From: Streptomyces sp. NBC_01283
GTDB taxonomy: Bacteria; Actinomycetota; Actinomycetes; Streptomycetales; Streptomycetaceae
Length of the DNA stretch: 64,000 nucleotides
Direction: 5' to 3'
Assembly (NCBI RefSeq): GCF_041435335.1
Contig: NZ_CP108430.1
Location: 4,012,501-4,076,500, forward strand
The translations under genes and the position numbers were made by a program. Positions 1 to 13,247 of the stretch are shown here, in pieces (positions within the stretch are counted from its first letter, which is position 1; every line of letters begins with the position of its first letter). The notes beneath the pieces are model-generated. The model did not search any database and was not told where the DNA came from. It worked only from the letters and a program-made list of their open reading frames with translations.

Positions 1-1
1 A

Positions 2-1240
2 CAGTCGGCTCTGGCCGACCGGGTATCCGGGTGGCTCACGTCACCCGAGAAGGAAGGCGGGGACGAACTGCGCGAGAAGGCGTTCCTCATCGCCCTCGCC
101 GTCTTCGACAAGGCCCCGTACGCGATCGCGGCGGAACTCGGCGACAGTCTCTTCGTCGAACTCCAGACGACGGCCAACCCCGATAAGCCACCCGTGATCC
201 CGATCTTCGGCAGCTCCACGGCATCGCGCCTCGCCTTCGCCCATGCCCTCGGCAGTACGCAGGACGAGGTCACCGAGTGGGGTCCGGTCTCCCAGTACCG
301 GGCCGAGTTCCAGGACAAGCACACCGCAAGCATGCTGCTGCGCGAGGTCTGGACCGTGCATCCCTCCGCGCGCACCGCCCTGGTGCGCTGGCTCCAACAG
401 CTCGCGAAGGACGGTCGCCCGTTGGTCCGCACCCGGGCCGCCGCGGCCACGGCGCTCCTCGCCGAGGCCGACCTGCCGTCCGCCATGGCGCACCTGGTCG
501 AGCCCTGGGCCGGCGGCAGGTCCTACAACGGCTGGCTGACCGCCGCCAACACGCTCAGCCTGGCCAGCCTTCTCCAGGTACGGGGCGTGTCCCGGATCCT
601 GCACGCCTGGTGCACCGGCGAACACCCCAGCCGCCGATGGACCGCGATCCGCGTCTACGGACTCCTCGGCCCGATTCAGCCGGTGAAGGCGCTGGATGCG
701 CTGCTCGACACCGTGCGTCTGGAGAACGACGAGGAAGAGGAGGTGAACCAACTGGCCGAGGCCACCCAGCTGTTGTTGCTCGCCGCCCATGAGCCGGTGC
801 TCCCGCGGCTCGCCCAGCTGGTCGAGGACGAACAGACGCCACGCGACGAGGCGCTGTACAACCACGCGCTGCGTGCCTTCGGTCTCGCCTGCCGTGAGTC
901 CGAAGAGGGCACTGAACGCCCTCTCGTCCTGAAGTGGTTCGCCGATGCCCACTCCTCTCCCGACTGCGACGAGGACGAACTCGTCACCGGTCTCTGGCGT
1001 GCCGGGCTGCGCGACCGCGCGCACACCGACACGGCGCGGGAGTCCTTGCAGCAATGGGTCCGTGTGGCGGAGCGAGACCCCTACACCGAGCGGTCCTTGA
1101 CCCCGCTGCTGGCCGCACTCGCCGACACCGAAGCCGACCGGCAGCGGATCGACCACCTCCTGCGCACGGCGCACGCCGCCGACGGCAGCCCCCTGCACGT
1201 CACCCACCGCCTGCGCACGGCCGTCGCAGCGCACTCATGA
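2..1240 (+). CDS. HEAT-like helical-repeat protein, C-terminal part (cut by window edge)
   Basis: The reading frame is open from base 2, so the true start lies upstream of the window; at least 412 residues are present. The visible part is almost entirely alpha-helical and rich in Leu, Ala, Arg and Glu. Blocks of about 35-45 residues such as VRTRAAAATALLAEADLPSA look like HEAT/Armadillo-type repeats, suggesting a scaffold or the sensor arm of a larger protein, possibly an NTPase whose nucleotide-binding part is outside the window. No catalytic motif, signal peptide or membrane segment is visible. The stop is 18 bases before the next gene, and an AGGAG-type ribosome site lies in that gap, so it probably forms an operon with the three following genes. 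The function is not recognised. Confidence 0.6.
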   Translation, partial: QSALADRVSGWLTSPEKEGGDELREKAFLIALAVFDKAPYAIAAELGDSLFVELQTTANPDKPPVIPIFGSSTASRLAFAHALGSTQDEVTEWGPVSQYRAEFQDKHTASMLLREVWTVHPSARTALVRWLQQLAKDGRPLVRTRAAAATALLAEADLPSAMAHLVEPWAGGRSYNGWLTAANTLSLASLLQVRGVSRILHAWCTGEHPSRRWTAIRVYGLLGPIQPVKALDALLDTVRLENDEEEEVNQLAEATQLLLLAAHEPVLPRLAQLVEDEQTPRDEALYNHALRAFGLACRESEEGTERPLVLKWFADAHSSPDCDEDELVTGLWRAGLRDRAHTDTARESLQQWVRVAERDPYTERSLTPLLAALADTEADRQRIDHLLRTAHAADGSPLHVTHRLRTAVAAHS

Positions 1241-1258
1241 GCCGGAGAGGAGCCCGCT

Positions 1259-2437
1259 GTGGCGACAGGTCAGGAACACCCTGAAAGCCGGACCCCCCAG
1301 TTCTCGCGAGAGGCACAGACGACACCTGTGGCACCCGACAACCGTGACCGGTCTGGCCTGATGGGCCCGCCCAGCCTGGACGAGCTGACCGATCTGATCC
1401 GCCCGAACAATCCCCGCGCCCCCGGCAGTCCTCACGATCCGGACGCCAGGGACACCCTCCCGGAGCACTGCGGTCGGCCTACTGGCCTGACCGATCCCGT
1501 TCTCGCCGTACGCCAGCTGTCGCGCTACGAGATCCCGGGCCGTCGCTATCTGGGCCGCGCCGACTGCGCTCTCGTGGTCGCCGGGGCCGGTGACTCGTAC
1601 GAGACGTATCTGCCACCACGGCGCCCGACAAGCCTCCGTGGCCGAACCGCCGTGTACGAGGTCGACCTGGGCGTCCATCCCCTGCGCCTGCGCACTCGTC
1701 TGCCCAGCGACATCGACAGCTTCGAGTTCGACACCACCTTCGACCTCACCTGGCAGGTGACTGACCCGGAGCGCTTCGTCGTCAGCCAGGAGCGCGACAT
1801 CCCGGCCCTGCTGAACCGCGTACTGCACCGTCTGCTGCGCCCTGTGACCAGGAAGTTCACCATCTCCTCGAGTGCGGACGCCGAGGCCGCCGTGCAACAG
1901 ACCCTCGATGCCTCCGGTGACCACGCGGCACGGCAAGGGCTCCGGCTCGGCGGCACCGCGCGGCTGCGGCGCGATCCCGAAGAGCGCGCCCAGCAGGGGC
2001 GCCTGCGCGCGGCCCGGTACAACGCCGAGGCCGCGCTGTCCGAACACGACGTGGAACTGATGCGGCTGGAACAGGAGCAGCAACTCAAGGCGCGGAAGAT
2101 CGAGTTCTACCGTCATCACCTGGCCAAGGGCGGAGTCGCCGCCCTCCTCCTACACCTGGCCGAGCACACGCAGGACACCCGACTCGTCGTAGAGAACCTG
2201 CGCGCCGACGAGAAGCGGACGATCGAGAACCAGCTCGGACTCATCGACCGGGTCCTACCGGAGGGAACCCTGGAGAAGTACCAGCTGGAAGAGCCTCAGC
2301 AACTGGTCCTCGCGCTGTTCAGGTCGATGTTCGCCCAGGCAGTCGGCGGCTCGGCCGACGCACAGCAGGAAGACCCGCTGCGCAAGCCGCCCGATCGCGC
2401 CGCCCGGCATCCTGACGACCAAACCGAATCCGTATGA
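1259..2437 (+). CDS. SPFH/band-7-like domain protein
   Basis: 392 residues from GTG, with a GGAGAGG ribosome site 8-15 bases upstream. After a disordered, Pro/Arg-rich stretch of about 80 residues, residues ~85-240 show the pattern of an SPFH/band-7 (prohibitin/stomatin) domain: YEVDLGVHPLRLRTRLPS, then a segment ending DLTWQVTDPERFVV, then a conserved-looking helix and a later G-L-R strand. Residues ~240-330 are a charged helix likely to form a coiled coil. SPFH proteins assemble into membrane-associated rings and often regulate membrane proteases. No clear transmembrane helix is present, so membrane association would be peripheral or through the next gene product. Its last four bases (ATGA) overlap the start of the PycTM-like gene, indicating translational coupling. 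The SPFH assignment is from pattern, not a search. Confidence 0.6.
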   Translation: MATGQEHPESRTPQFSREAQTTPVAPDNRDRSGLMGPPSLDELTDLIRPNNPRAPGSPHDPDARDTLPEHCGRPTGLTDPVLAVRQLSRYEIPGRRYLGRADCALVVAGAGDSYETYLPPRRPTSLRGRTAVYEVDLGVHPLRLRTRLPSDIDSFEFDTTFDLTWQVTDPERFVVSQERDIPALLNRVLHRLLRPVTRKFTISSSADAEAAVQQTLDASGDHAARQGLRLGGTARLRRDPEERAQQGRLRAARYNAEAALSEHDVELMRLEQEQQLKARKIEFYRHHLAKGGVAALLLHLAEHTQDTRLVVENLRADEKRTIENQLGLIDRVLPEGTLEKYQLEEPQQLVLALFRSMFAQAVGGSADAQQEDPLRKPPDRAARHPDDQTESV

Positions 2438-2931
2438 CCGCCGAGGAATCGCAATCCGGTGTCCGGCTGCTCGCCGAGATCCGGGCCGAGATCAGCCGCG
2501 CCGACAACAAGGCGGCCGTAGCGGTCGGCGCCATCGCGATGGTGGTGGGGCTGCTCGGCGGCCTCGTCGTGAGCCGCGGCTGGGACCCGTCCCGGCTCGC
2601 CCTTCCCTGGGCCGTCATCTGGTGGACCGGAATCTGCGCACTCGCGGCTTCCCTGGTCTCGATGCTCCTCGCGGTCATGCCTCGCTACCGCAAGAGCGAC
2701 TGGGAACTGGGGCGGCCACTCGGCTACTTCGGCGACATCCGACGCGCCGCCGAATCAGGCGCCCTGACACAAGCGCTGACGGAGGCCGACCGCGACCCGA
2801 CTCCCCTTCTTGTGGCGGCGCTTGCGGCGACCAGTCGGATCGCCGCACACAAGCACCTGTGCGTACGCGCCGGACTCCTGGCCCTCACAGCGGCGACCTT
2901 GCTGCTGCCCGCGGCCCTGCTGCTCGGCTGA
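2434..2931 (+). CDS. Small membrane protein resembling Pycsar effector PycTM
   Basis: 165 residues, ATGA-overlapped with the preceding SPFH-like gene. The N-terminal helix LLAEIRAEISRADNKAA is followed by two hydrophobic segments (residues ~29-48 and ~58-82), a soluble stretch with YFGDIRRAAESGAL, a helix with NTSRIA-like spacing (TSRIAAHKH) and a C-terminal membrane segment (~142-164). This order (RADxKA helix, paired TM, YFxDI, SRIAxxK, final TM) is what I associate with the PycTM effector family. In known Pycsar defence, such proteins damage the membrane on binding cCMP or cUMP made by a partner cyclase. No cyclase is seen within the window, though upstream genes are cut off. The next gene, a membrane M48 protease, starts 28 bases downstream. 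The family call is reasonably firm; a defence role is inference only. Confidence 0.65.
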   Translation: MTAEESQSGVRLLAEIRAEISRADNKAAVAVGAIAMVVGLLGGLVVSRGWDPSRLALPWAVIWWTGICALAASLVSMLLAVMPRYRKSDWELGRPLGYFGDIRRAAESGALTQALTEADRDPTPLLVAALAATSRIAAHKHLCVRAGLLALTAATLLLPAALLLG

Positions 2932-2959
2932 GGAAGCCCGTACCGAAGGAAGGAACACC

Positions 2960-4096
2960 ATGTCCCAGCCGTACGAACCTGAGTACCCGGAACACGACCC
3001 GGCGGTGTCACCCCGCTATCCCGAGCCTGACTCCACTCCACAGCCACGCCCGCCCGATGCCTTGCGGAAGCCGGCGGCGGATGCGGCATCACAGGCGCCC
3101 CGAATATCCGATACCTCAGAGACGCCGGCGACCGTGAGCGGCCAGGACCCCGAGGCCCACGTCCCGCACACCGGGCGCGTCCACATAGCGGCCCGCCGCA
3201 GGGGCGCCGACGCCCTCGCCGTCGGATCGCTGGCGCTCCACCTGCCGCACGCGGCGGCCAGCCTCTTGGTCGTGGCCTGCCTGGCCTACGTACTGGAGAG
3301 CGCGACCGGCATTCCCCTGTGGGCCACGGTCGCCGGGTGGCTGCTCAGCGGTGCTCTGATCTTTCACCGCCCGACAGAGGCGTTCCTGGCCCACCATGTC
3401 TTCGGCCACAGGCCACCGTCCCTCGTGGAGGGTGATCAACTGAAGCCGCTCTGGCGCGACGTCACGGCCCGCTTCGGAGCGGACCCGGCCACATACCAGC
3501 TCTGGATCTCCGAGAGCGAGGAACTCAACGCGGAGGCCGCAGCGGGACACATTGTGACCGTCACCTCGGCAGCGCTACGGCTCCCGCCCGGCCAGCTCGC
3601 GGCAGTGCTCGCCCATGAGCTCAGCCACCATGTCGCGGGGCACTCCTGGTCCGCGCTCCTGAGCAACTGGTACGCCCTGCCCGGCAGGCTCCTCTGGCGG
3701 GCGCTGCAGGGCCTCCACCGGCTCACGCTTCCGCATCGGCACATCGAGGCAAAGGAAGCCAACCGTCGACTCATCCTGCTGGCGGTAGTGGTCGGCCTTG
3801 TGCTGCTCTATCTGTTCCCCTGGCTGCTCCTTCCGGCGCTCACTCCATGGCTGCTCGCCGCAGTGAACAGGCGGGCCGAGCTGCGCGCCGACCGAGCCGC
3901 GGCCCTGCGCGGCTTCGGCCCTCAGCTGGTCGCGGTGCTGCAGCGCTTCATCACCGACGAGGAAGCCTCGAAGCCACCCAGCCCGGTCCACCGCCACGAC
4001 CGCCTCCTCCCAGCGCCTTCAATGCTCTCCTCCAAGCCGGATCACCACACCCGGCTGCAGCAGCTCCAGCGGCAGCTTCAGCACCCCGGTCACTGA
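2960..4096 (+). CDS. M48-family membrane zinc metalloprotease
   Basis: 378 residues from ATG at 2960, chosen because AAGGAAGGA precedes it and the upstream extension of the frame overlaps the previous gene. Residues 1-80 are Pro/Glu-rich and probably disordered and cytoplasmic. Two hydrophobic segments follow at ~95-140. The catalytic zinc motif HELSH is at residues 219-223, and further membrane segments (~273-297) precede RRAELRADRAAA, where the third zinc ligand Glu of M48 proteases is expected. The architecture resembles HtpX, but the N-terminal tail is longer and the sequence clearly differs from the window's own htpX at 30019. It is the last gene of the four-gene run, ended by a hairpin at 4106-4137. 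Known M48 membrane proteases degrade misfolded membrane proteins; the substrate here is unknown. Confidence 0.8.
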   Translation: MSQPYEPEYPEHDPAVSPRYPEPDSTPQPRPPDALRKPAADAASQAPRISDTSETPATVSGQDPEAHVPHTGRVHIAARRRGADALAVGSLALHLPHAAASLLVVACLAYVLESATGIPLWATVAGWLLSGALIFHRPTEAFLAHHVFGHRPPSLVEGDQLKPLWRDVTARFGADPATYQLWISESEELNAEAAAGHIVTVTSAALRLPPGQLAAVLAHELSHHVAGHSWSALLSNWYALPGRLLWRALQGLHRLTLPHRHIEAKEANRRLILLAVVVGLVLLYLFPWLLLPALTPWLLAAVNRRAELRADRAAALRGFGPQLVAVLQRFITDEEASKPPSPVHRHDRLLPAPSMLSSKPDHHTRLQQLQRQLQHPGH

Positions 4097-4105
4097 GGAA
4101 CGCCG

Positions 4106-4137
4106 AAGGGCGGCCACCCCACAGGGTGACCGCCCTT
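4106..4137. terminator. Convergent terminator hairpin between the M48 gene and rpoC
   Basis: Inverted repeat AAGGGCGGCCACCC / GGGTGACCGCCCTT with a CACA loop and one internal mismatch. It lies between the end of the plus-strand protease gene and the end of rpoC on the minus strand, so it can serve both. The same GCCGAAGGGCG...CGCCCTT design recurs at 12111 and 29146. Confidence 0.8.
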
Positions 4138-4152
4138 CAACAGACGTAGGTC

Positions 4153-8052
<3,900 letters not shown>

Positions 8053-8148
8053 TTTGTCGTCAATCCCTCTTTCGGGGTCGAGTCTCAATCATGGTCTGAA
8101 CGGGTCCGGGGAGAGCCGGCCGGACACGAGGTCCGGCCGGCCAACCCG

Positions 8149-11100
8149 TCAGACCTCTTCGACGCTGCTCGGCTCGCGCCGGGACAGGTCGATACCGAGC
8201 TCTTCCGCCGCGCGGAAGACGTCCTCGTCGGTGTCGCGCATCTCGATGGACATGCCGTCCGAGGACAGCACCTCCACGTTGAGGCAGAGCGACTGCATTT
8301 CCTTGATGAGCACCTTGAAGGACTCGGGAATGCCGGGCTCGGGGATGTTCTCGCCCTTGACGATGGCCTCGTAGACCTTCACGCGGCCGGTCACGTCGTC
8401 GGACTTGATCGTCAGCAGCTCCTGGAGGGCGTAAGCGGCGCCATAAGCCTCGAGCGCCCACACCTCCATCTCACCGAAGCGCTGACCACCGAACTGAGCC
8501 TTACCACCCAGCGGCTGCTGGGTGATCATGGAGTACGGACCGGTCGAGCGAGCGTGGAGCTTGTCGTCGACCAGGTGGTGCAGCTTGAGGATGTACATGT
8601 ACCCGATCGAGATCGGGTCCGGGAACGGCTCGCCGGAGCGACCGTCGAACAGCCGCGCCTTGCCGGACGGGAGGACCATGCGGTCGCCGTCGCGGTTCGG
8701 GACGGTGTGCTCGAGGAGGCCGGTCAGCTCGTCCTCGCGGGCGCCGTCGAAGACCGGGGTCGCGACGTTCGTCCGCGGGGCGACCTGGTCGGCGCCGATG
8801 CGCTGCAGGCTCTGCGCCCACTCCTCGCTGAGACCGGAGACGTCCCAGCCCTGGCTGGCGAGCCAGCCGAGGTGGATCTCCAGGACCTGACCCGGGTTCA
8901 TTCGGGACGGGACACCCAGCGGGTTGAGGATGATGTCGACCGGCGTGCCGTCCTCAAGGAAGGGCATGTCCTCGATCGGAAGGATCTTGGAGATGACGCC
9001 CTTGTTGCCGTGACGACCGGCGAGCTTGTCACCGTCCGTGATCTTGCGCTTCTGCGCCACGTAGACACGAACCAGCTGGTTCACGCCCGGCGGCAGCTCG
9101 TCGCCCTCTTCACGGTCGAAGACGCGGACGCCGATGACCTTGCCGATCTCGCCGTGCGGCACCTTCAGCGAGGTGTCGCGCACCTCGCGCGCCTTCTCAC
9201 CGAAGATCGCGCGGAGCAGACGCTCCTCGGGGGTCAGCTCGGTCTCACCCTTGGGCGTGACCTTGCCGACGAGGATGTCGCCGGCGACGACCTCGGCACC
9301 GATACGGATGATGCCGCGCTCGTCGAGGTCCGCGAGGACCTCCTCGGAGACGTTCGGGATGTCCCGGGTGATCTCCTCCGGGCCCAGCTTGGTGTCACGG
9401 GCGTCGACCTCGTGCTCCTCGATGTGGATCGAGGAGAGGACGTCGTCCTGCACGAGGCGCTGCGACAGGATGATCGCGTCCTCGTAGTTGTGACCTTCCC
9501 AGGGCATGAACGCCACGAGCAGGTTCTTGCCGAGGGCCATCTCGCCCTCTTCGGTCGCGGGACCGTCGGCCAGGACCTGGCCCTCGATCACGCGGGCGCC
9601 CTCGTCGACGACAACCTTCTGGTTGACCGAGGTGCCCTGGTTCGACCGGGAGAACTTGGCGATGCGGTACGTGGTGTACGTGCCGTCGTCGTTCGTGACC
9701 GTGACGTAGTCCGCGGAGACCTCCTGGACCACACCCGCCTTCTCGGCCTTGATCACGTCACCGGCGTCGACCGCACAGCGGTACTCCATGCCGGTGCCGA
9801 CGAGGGGAGCCTCGGCGGTGATCAGCGGCACGGCCTGACGCATCATGTTCGCGCCCATGAGGGCACGGTTGGCGTCGTCGTGCTCGAGGAACGGGATCAT
9901 CGCGGTCGCGACCGACACCATCTGGCGCGGCGAGACGTCCATGTAGTCGACGTCGTCGCCGGGGATGTAGTCGATCTCGCCGCCACGACGGCGGACCAGG
10001 ACGCGCGACTCGGTGAAGCGCATGTCCTCACCCAGCACGGCGTTGGCCTGGGCGATCACGAAGCGGTCTTCCTCGTCGGCCGTCAGGTAGTCGACGTCGT
10101 CGGTGACGACGCCCTCGACGACCTTGCGGTACGGCGTCTCGACGAAGCCGAACGCGTTGACGCGGCCGTACGAGGCGAGCGAGCCGATCAGACCAATGTT
10201 GGGGCCTTCAGGCGTCTCGATCGGGCACATGCGGCCGTAGTGGGACGGGTGCACGTCACGGACCTCGAAGCCGGCCCGCTCACGGGAGAGACCACCCGGG
10301 CCAAGCGCCGACAGACGGCGCTTGTGGGTGAGACCCGACAGCGGGTTGTTCTGGTCCATGAACTGCGACAGCTGCGAGGTGCCGAAGAATTCCTTGATCG
10401 ACGCCACGACCGGGCGAATGTTGATCAGGGTCTGCGGCGTGATCGCCTCGACGTCCTGGGTCGTCATGCGCTCACGCACGACGCGCTCCATACGAGCCAG
10501 ACCCGTGCGGACCTGGTTCTGGATGAGCTCGCCGACGTTGCGCAGACGACGGTTGCCGAAGTGGTCGATGTCGTCGGTCTCGACGACGATCGACGTGCCG
10601 CTGTCGCCAACGGTCTCGGTCTCACCGGCGTGCAGCTTCACCAGGTACTTGATCGAGGCGATGATGTCCTCGACCGTGAGGATGCCCGCGTCGAGCGGAG
10701 CGTCCGCACCCAGCTTCTTGTTGACCTTGTAGCGGCCGACCTTCGCGAGGTCGTAGCGCTTGGGGTTGAAGTAGAGGTTCTCAAGCAGCGTCTGAGCAGC
10801 CTCACGCGTCGGCGGCTCGCCCGGACGGAGCTTGCGGTAGATGTCGAGCAGCGCGTCGTCCTGGCCCTGGGTGTGGTCCTTCTCCAGGGTGGCGCGCATG
10901 GACTCGTACTCGCCGAACTCCTCGAGGATCTGCTCGGTCGTCCAACCGAGAGCCTTGAGCAGAACGGTGACCGACTGCTTGCGCTTGCGGTCGATGCGGA
11001 CACCGACCATGTCGCGCTTGTCGATCTCCATCTCCAGCCAGGCACCCCGGGACGGGATGATCTTGGCGGAGAAGATGTCCTTGTCGGACGTCTTGTCGAT

Positions 11101-11634
11101 CGAGGAATCGAAGTAGACACCCGGCGAACGGACCAGCTGCGACACGACGACACGCTCGGTGCCGTTGATGACGAAGGTGCCCTTGTTCGTCATGAGCGGG
11201 AAATCGCCCATGAAGACCGTCTGGGACTTGATCTCGCCGGTCTCGTTGTTGGTGAACTCGGCAGTGACGAAGAGCGGGGCGGCGAACGTGAAGTCGCGCT
11301 CCTTGCACTCGTCGATGGAGTTCTTCGGGGGCTCAAAACGGTGGTCGCGGAACGTCAGGGACATCGACCCGGAGAAGTCCTCGATCGGAGAGATCTCCTC
11401 GAAGATCTCCTCCAGACCGGACTTGGTGGGGACGTCCTGTCCACTGTCGAGAGCCGCCTCGACACGAGCCTTCCACGCGTCATTGCCGAGCAGCCAGTCA
11501 AAGCTCTCGGTCTGCAGCGCAAGAAGGTTCGGAACCTCGAGGGGCTCCCTGATCTTTGCAAAGGAGATGCGCAGCGGGGCGGTGCTGGCGCCGTTGTTCG
11601 TATTCGCGGTCGAGGCAGTGCGCGAGGCGGCCAA
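8149..11634 (-). CDS. rpoB: DNA-directed RNA polymerase subunit beta
   Basis: 1161 residues from TTG at 11634, with a GGAAGGA ribosome site 7 bases upstream; this start gives the usual Streptomyces length and numbering. The rifampicin pocket (residues ~420-450) is consensus and sensitive-type: [14 protein letters not shown], then [13 protein letters not shown] with His437 and Ser442. The hybrid-binding and flap segments ([10 protein letters not shown], the Lys-rich [10 protein letters not shown]) and the C-terminal clamp are intact. It lies downstream of rplJ-rplL, separated by about 590 bases carrying several hairpins, and is followed by rpoC. There is no sign of a duplicated or resistance-type allele. 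Confidence 0.98.
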   Translation of the reverse strand: MAASRTASTANTNNGASTAPLRISFAKIREPLEVPNLLALQTESFDWLLGNDAWKARVEAALDSGQDVPTKSGLEEIFEEISPIEDFSGSMSLTFRDHRFEPPKNSIDECKERDFTFAAPLFVTAEFTNNETGEIKSQTVFMGDFPLMTNKGTFVINGTERVVVSQLVRSPGVYFDSSIDKTSDKDIFSAKIIPSRGAWLEMEIDKRDMVGVRIDRKRKQSVTVLLKALGWTTEQILEEFGEYESMRATLEKDHTQGQDDALLDIYRKLRPGEPPTREAAQTLLENLYFNPKRYDLAKVGRYKVNKKLGADAPLDAGILTVEDIIASIKYLVKLHAGETETVGDSGTSIVVETDDIDHFGNRRLRNVGELIQNQVRTGLARMERVVRERMTTQDVEAITPQTLINIRPVVASIKEFFGTSQLSQFMDQNNPLSGLTHKRRLSALGPGGLSRERAGFEVRDVHPSHYGRMCPIETPEGPNIGLIGSLASYGRVNAFGFVETPYRKVVEGVVTDDVDYLTADEEDRFVIAQANAVLGEDMRFTESRVLVRRRGGEIDYIPGDDVDYMDVSPRQMVSVATAMIPFLEHDDANRALMGANMMRQAVPLITAEAPLVGTGMEYRCAVDAGDVIKAEKAGVVQEVSADYVTVTNDDGTYTTYRIAKFSRSNQGTSVNQKVVVDEGARVIEGQVLADGPATEEGEMALGKNLLVAFMPWEGHNYEDAIILSQRLVQDDVLSSIHIEEHEVDARDTKLGPEEITRDIPNVSEEVLADLDERGIIRIGAEVVAGDILVGKVTPKGETELTPEERLLRAIFGEKAREVRDTSLKVPHGEIGKVIGVRVFDREEGDELPPGVNQLVRVYVAQKRKITDGDKLAGRHGNKGVISKILPIEDMPFLEDGTPVDIILNPLGVPSRMNPGQVLEIHLGWLASQGWDVSGLSEEWAQSLQRIGADQVAPRTNVATPVFDGAREDELTGLLEHTVPNRDGDRMVLPSGKARLFDGRSGEPFPDPISIGYMYILKLHHLVDDKLHARSTGPYSMITQQPLGGKAQFGGQRFGEMEVWALEAYGAAYALQELLTIKSDDVTGRVKVYEAIVKGENIPEPGIPESFKVLIKEMQSLCLNVEVLSSDGMSIEMRDTDEDVFRAAEELGIDLSRREPSSVEEV

Positions 11635-12222
11635 GAGGGGGTCCTTCCGAGGGCTCGGACTCACTACGCGCGTACCGGTCCCAAGTTGGACAGGGGGACA
11701 GAATTCCCAGGTCAGGGAAGATTCGGTCCACAGTGCTCAAGCATGGGCATGCCCCTGGTGACGGGCAGGAGGCAGCTAACAGGCAGCGCAAAGGGTCAGT
11801 GTAGCCAGTTGGCCCACTGATGTCCAGTGCGGGTTCTGGGAGACCCTCGTTGTTCTCAACCCCTGCTGCAAGCCACGCCCTCGATGCACATCGATACTGC
11901 CCTCTTCGCCGCCGATCCATGCCTCGGATGCGGATCCTTGTGACGACGCGTCCTGAGAATTGCGCGCTGCGTGCGGTTCGTCAAGGCCCCCCTGCCCCGA
12001 CTTGGCTCCCGGAGCGCACCGTCACGGCGGTTCGGAGGCACGACGAAGATCACCATACTCGTCGGGACGGGCTGCGCAAGGCAGCCGTAAGGGTGCGCCG
12101 GAGAACGCCGAAGGGCGACCACCCAGATGGGTGATCGCCCTTGGCGTAGCGCTGCCTGAGCAGCGCTGAAAAGCCCTGCCACCTACACGCCTACAGGCGC
12201 GTGGCAGACGACTCGCGAGGTG
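11635..12222 (-). promoter_or_regulatory. rplL-rpoB intergenic control region with three hairpins
   Basis: About 590 bases without a credible gene. Reading from rplL toward rpoB there are three inverted repeats: an imperfect one at 12178-12205 (GCCAC / GTGGC plus an inner GCCT / AGGC), AGCGCTGC / GCAGCGCT at 12148-12167, and the long AAGGGCGACCACCC / GGGTGATCGCCCTT stem at 12111-12142. The rest (11650-12105) probably holds a separate rpoB promoter and leader, but I could not identify convincing -10/-35 boxes. In many bacteria partial termination or processing here makes L7/L12 more abundant than RNA polymerase; the hairpins fit that. Confidence 0.6.
12111..12142 (-). terminator. Terminator or attenuator hairpin after rplL
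   Basis: An eight-pair outer stem AAGGGCGA / TCGCCCTT and a five-pair inner stem CACCC / GGGTG with one mismatch between. No strong U-tract follows on the minus strand, so it may terminate only partly and let some transcription reach rpoB. Confidence 0.65.
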
Positions 12223-12603
12223 TTACTTGACCTCGACGGAGGCGCCGGCGGCCTTGAGGGACTCGGCAGCCTTGTCAGCGGCCTCCTTGGCGACCTTCTC
12301 GAGGACCGGCTTCGGGGTGCCGTCGACGAGGTCCTTGGCCTCCTTGAGGCCCAGGGAGGTGAGCTCGCGCACGACCTTGATGACCTGGATCTTCTTCTCG
12401 CCGGCGCCGGTGAGGATGACGTCGAACTCGTCCTGCTCCTCGGCGGCCTCGACCGGGGCGCCCGGGCCGGCCGGGGCGGCGGCGACGGCCGCGGCGGCGG
12501 TGACGTCGAACTTCTCCTCGAAGGCCTTCACGAACTCGGAGAGCTCGATGAGGGTGAGCTCCTCGAACTGGGCAAGCAGGTCTTCCTGGCTGAGCTTCGC
12601 CAT
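12223..12603 (-). CDS. rplL: 50S ribosomal protein L7/L12
   Basis: 126 residues from ATG at 12603 ([10 protein letters not shown]), with GGAAGGA upstream; the longer in-frame start at 12621 is rejected. It has the N-terminal dimerisation helices (residues 1-30, [10 protein letters not shown]), an Ala/Pro/Gly-rich hinge (~35-55) and a C-terminal factor-binding domain with [12 protein letters not shown] and [14 protein letters not shown]. It forms the flexible stalk that recruits translation GTPases. It lies 113 bases downstream of rplJ and is co-transcribed with it. Confidence 0.97.
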   Translation of the reverse strand: MAKLSQEDLLAQFEELTLIELSEFVKAFEEKFDVTAAAAVAAAPAGPGAPVEAAEEQDEFDVILTGAGEKKIQVIKVVRELTSLGLKEAKDLVDGTPKPVLEKVAKEAADKAAESLKAAGASVEVK

Positions 12604-12716
12604 GATGGGCGATCCTTCCACTAATTCGGCTGGTGCCGGGTGTATATGAAGGCGGGCGTACGTTCGGCCCGCTGCGACCGTCGCCCTAGCGGGCGGCGAT
12701 CAATGCGCGAGCCGAA

Positions 12717-13247
12717 TTACTCGGCACCGCCCTGCTCGGCCTTCTTGGCGCGAAGCGCTTCCGCGGTGCGGACGAACTTCGACGGCAGAGCCTGGAAGAG
12801 CTGCGCAGTCTGCGTCTGCTTGCCCTTCAGCGCGCCGGCCAGCTTGGCGAGCAGAACCTCGCGGGACTCGAGGTCCGCGAGCTTCTTGATCTCGTCGGCG
12901 GACAGCGCCTTGCCATCAAGGACACCGCCCTTGATGACGAGGTTGGGGTTGTCCTTGGCGAAGTCACGAAGACCCTTCGCCGACACCACCGGGTCACCGG
13001 TGACGAAGGCAACAGCGGTCGGACCCGCGAACAGGTCGTCCAGCTGGTTGATCCCGGCCTGGTTGGCCGCGATCTTGGTCAGCGTGTTCTTCACCACGGC
13101 GTACTCGGAGTTCTCACCGAGCGAACGGCGCAGCTGCTTGAGCTGGGCCACGGTGAGACCCCGGTACTCGGTCAGCACGGCGGCGTTCGAGCTGCGGAAC
13201 TTGTCCGTGAGCTCGGCTACCGCGGCAGCCTTGTCGGGCGTCGGCAT
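12717..13247 (-). CDS. rplJ: 50S ribosomal protein L10
   Basis: 176 residues from ATG at 13247 ([13 protein letters not shown]), preceded by a strong GGAAGGAGG site; the frame extends upstream through the leader but the short start matches the family. The N-terminal rRNA-binding domain includes [15 protein letters not shown] and [10 protein letters not shown], and the C-terminal helix binds L7/L12 dimers. L10 with L7/L12 normally represses its own mRNA leader. The leader here (13248-13545) carries a terminator-like hairpin just upstream of the ribosome site. Confidence 0.97.
   Translation of the reverse strand: MPTPDKAAAVAELTDKFRSSNAAVLTEYRGLTVAQLKQLRRSLGENSEYAVVKNTLTKIAANQAGINQLDDLFAGPTAVAFVTGDPVVSAKGLRDFAKDNPNLVIKGGVLDGKALSADEIKKLADLESREVLLAKLAGALKGKQTQTAQLFQALPSKFVRTAEALRAKKAEQGGAE

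Noticed and set aside
8053..8088. ATG/longer start for rpoC at 8088
   Set aside because: The GTG at 8052 gives the Streptomyces family length of 1299 residues and the usual LDVNFFDEL beginning.
10200..10380. Possible rifampicin-resistance type rpoB
   Set aside because: The pocket residues, including His437 and Ser442, are the sensitive consensus, and no duplicate rpoB is seen.
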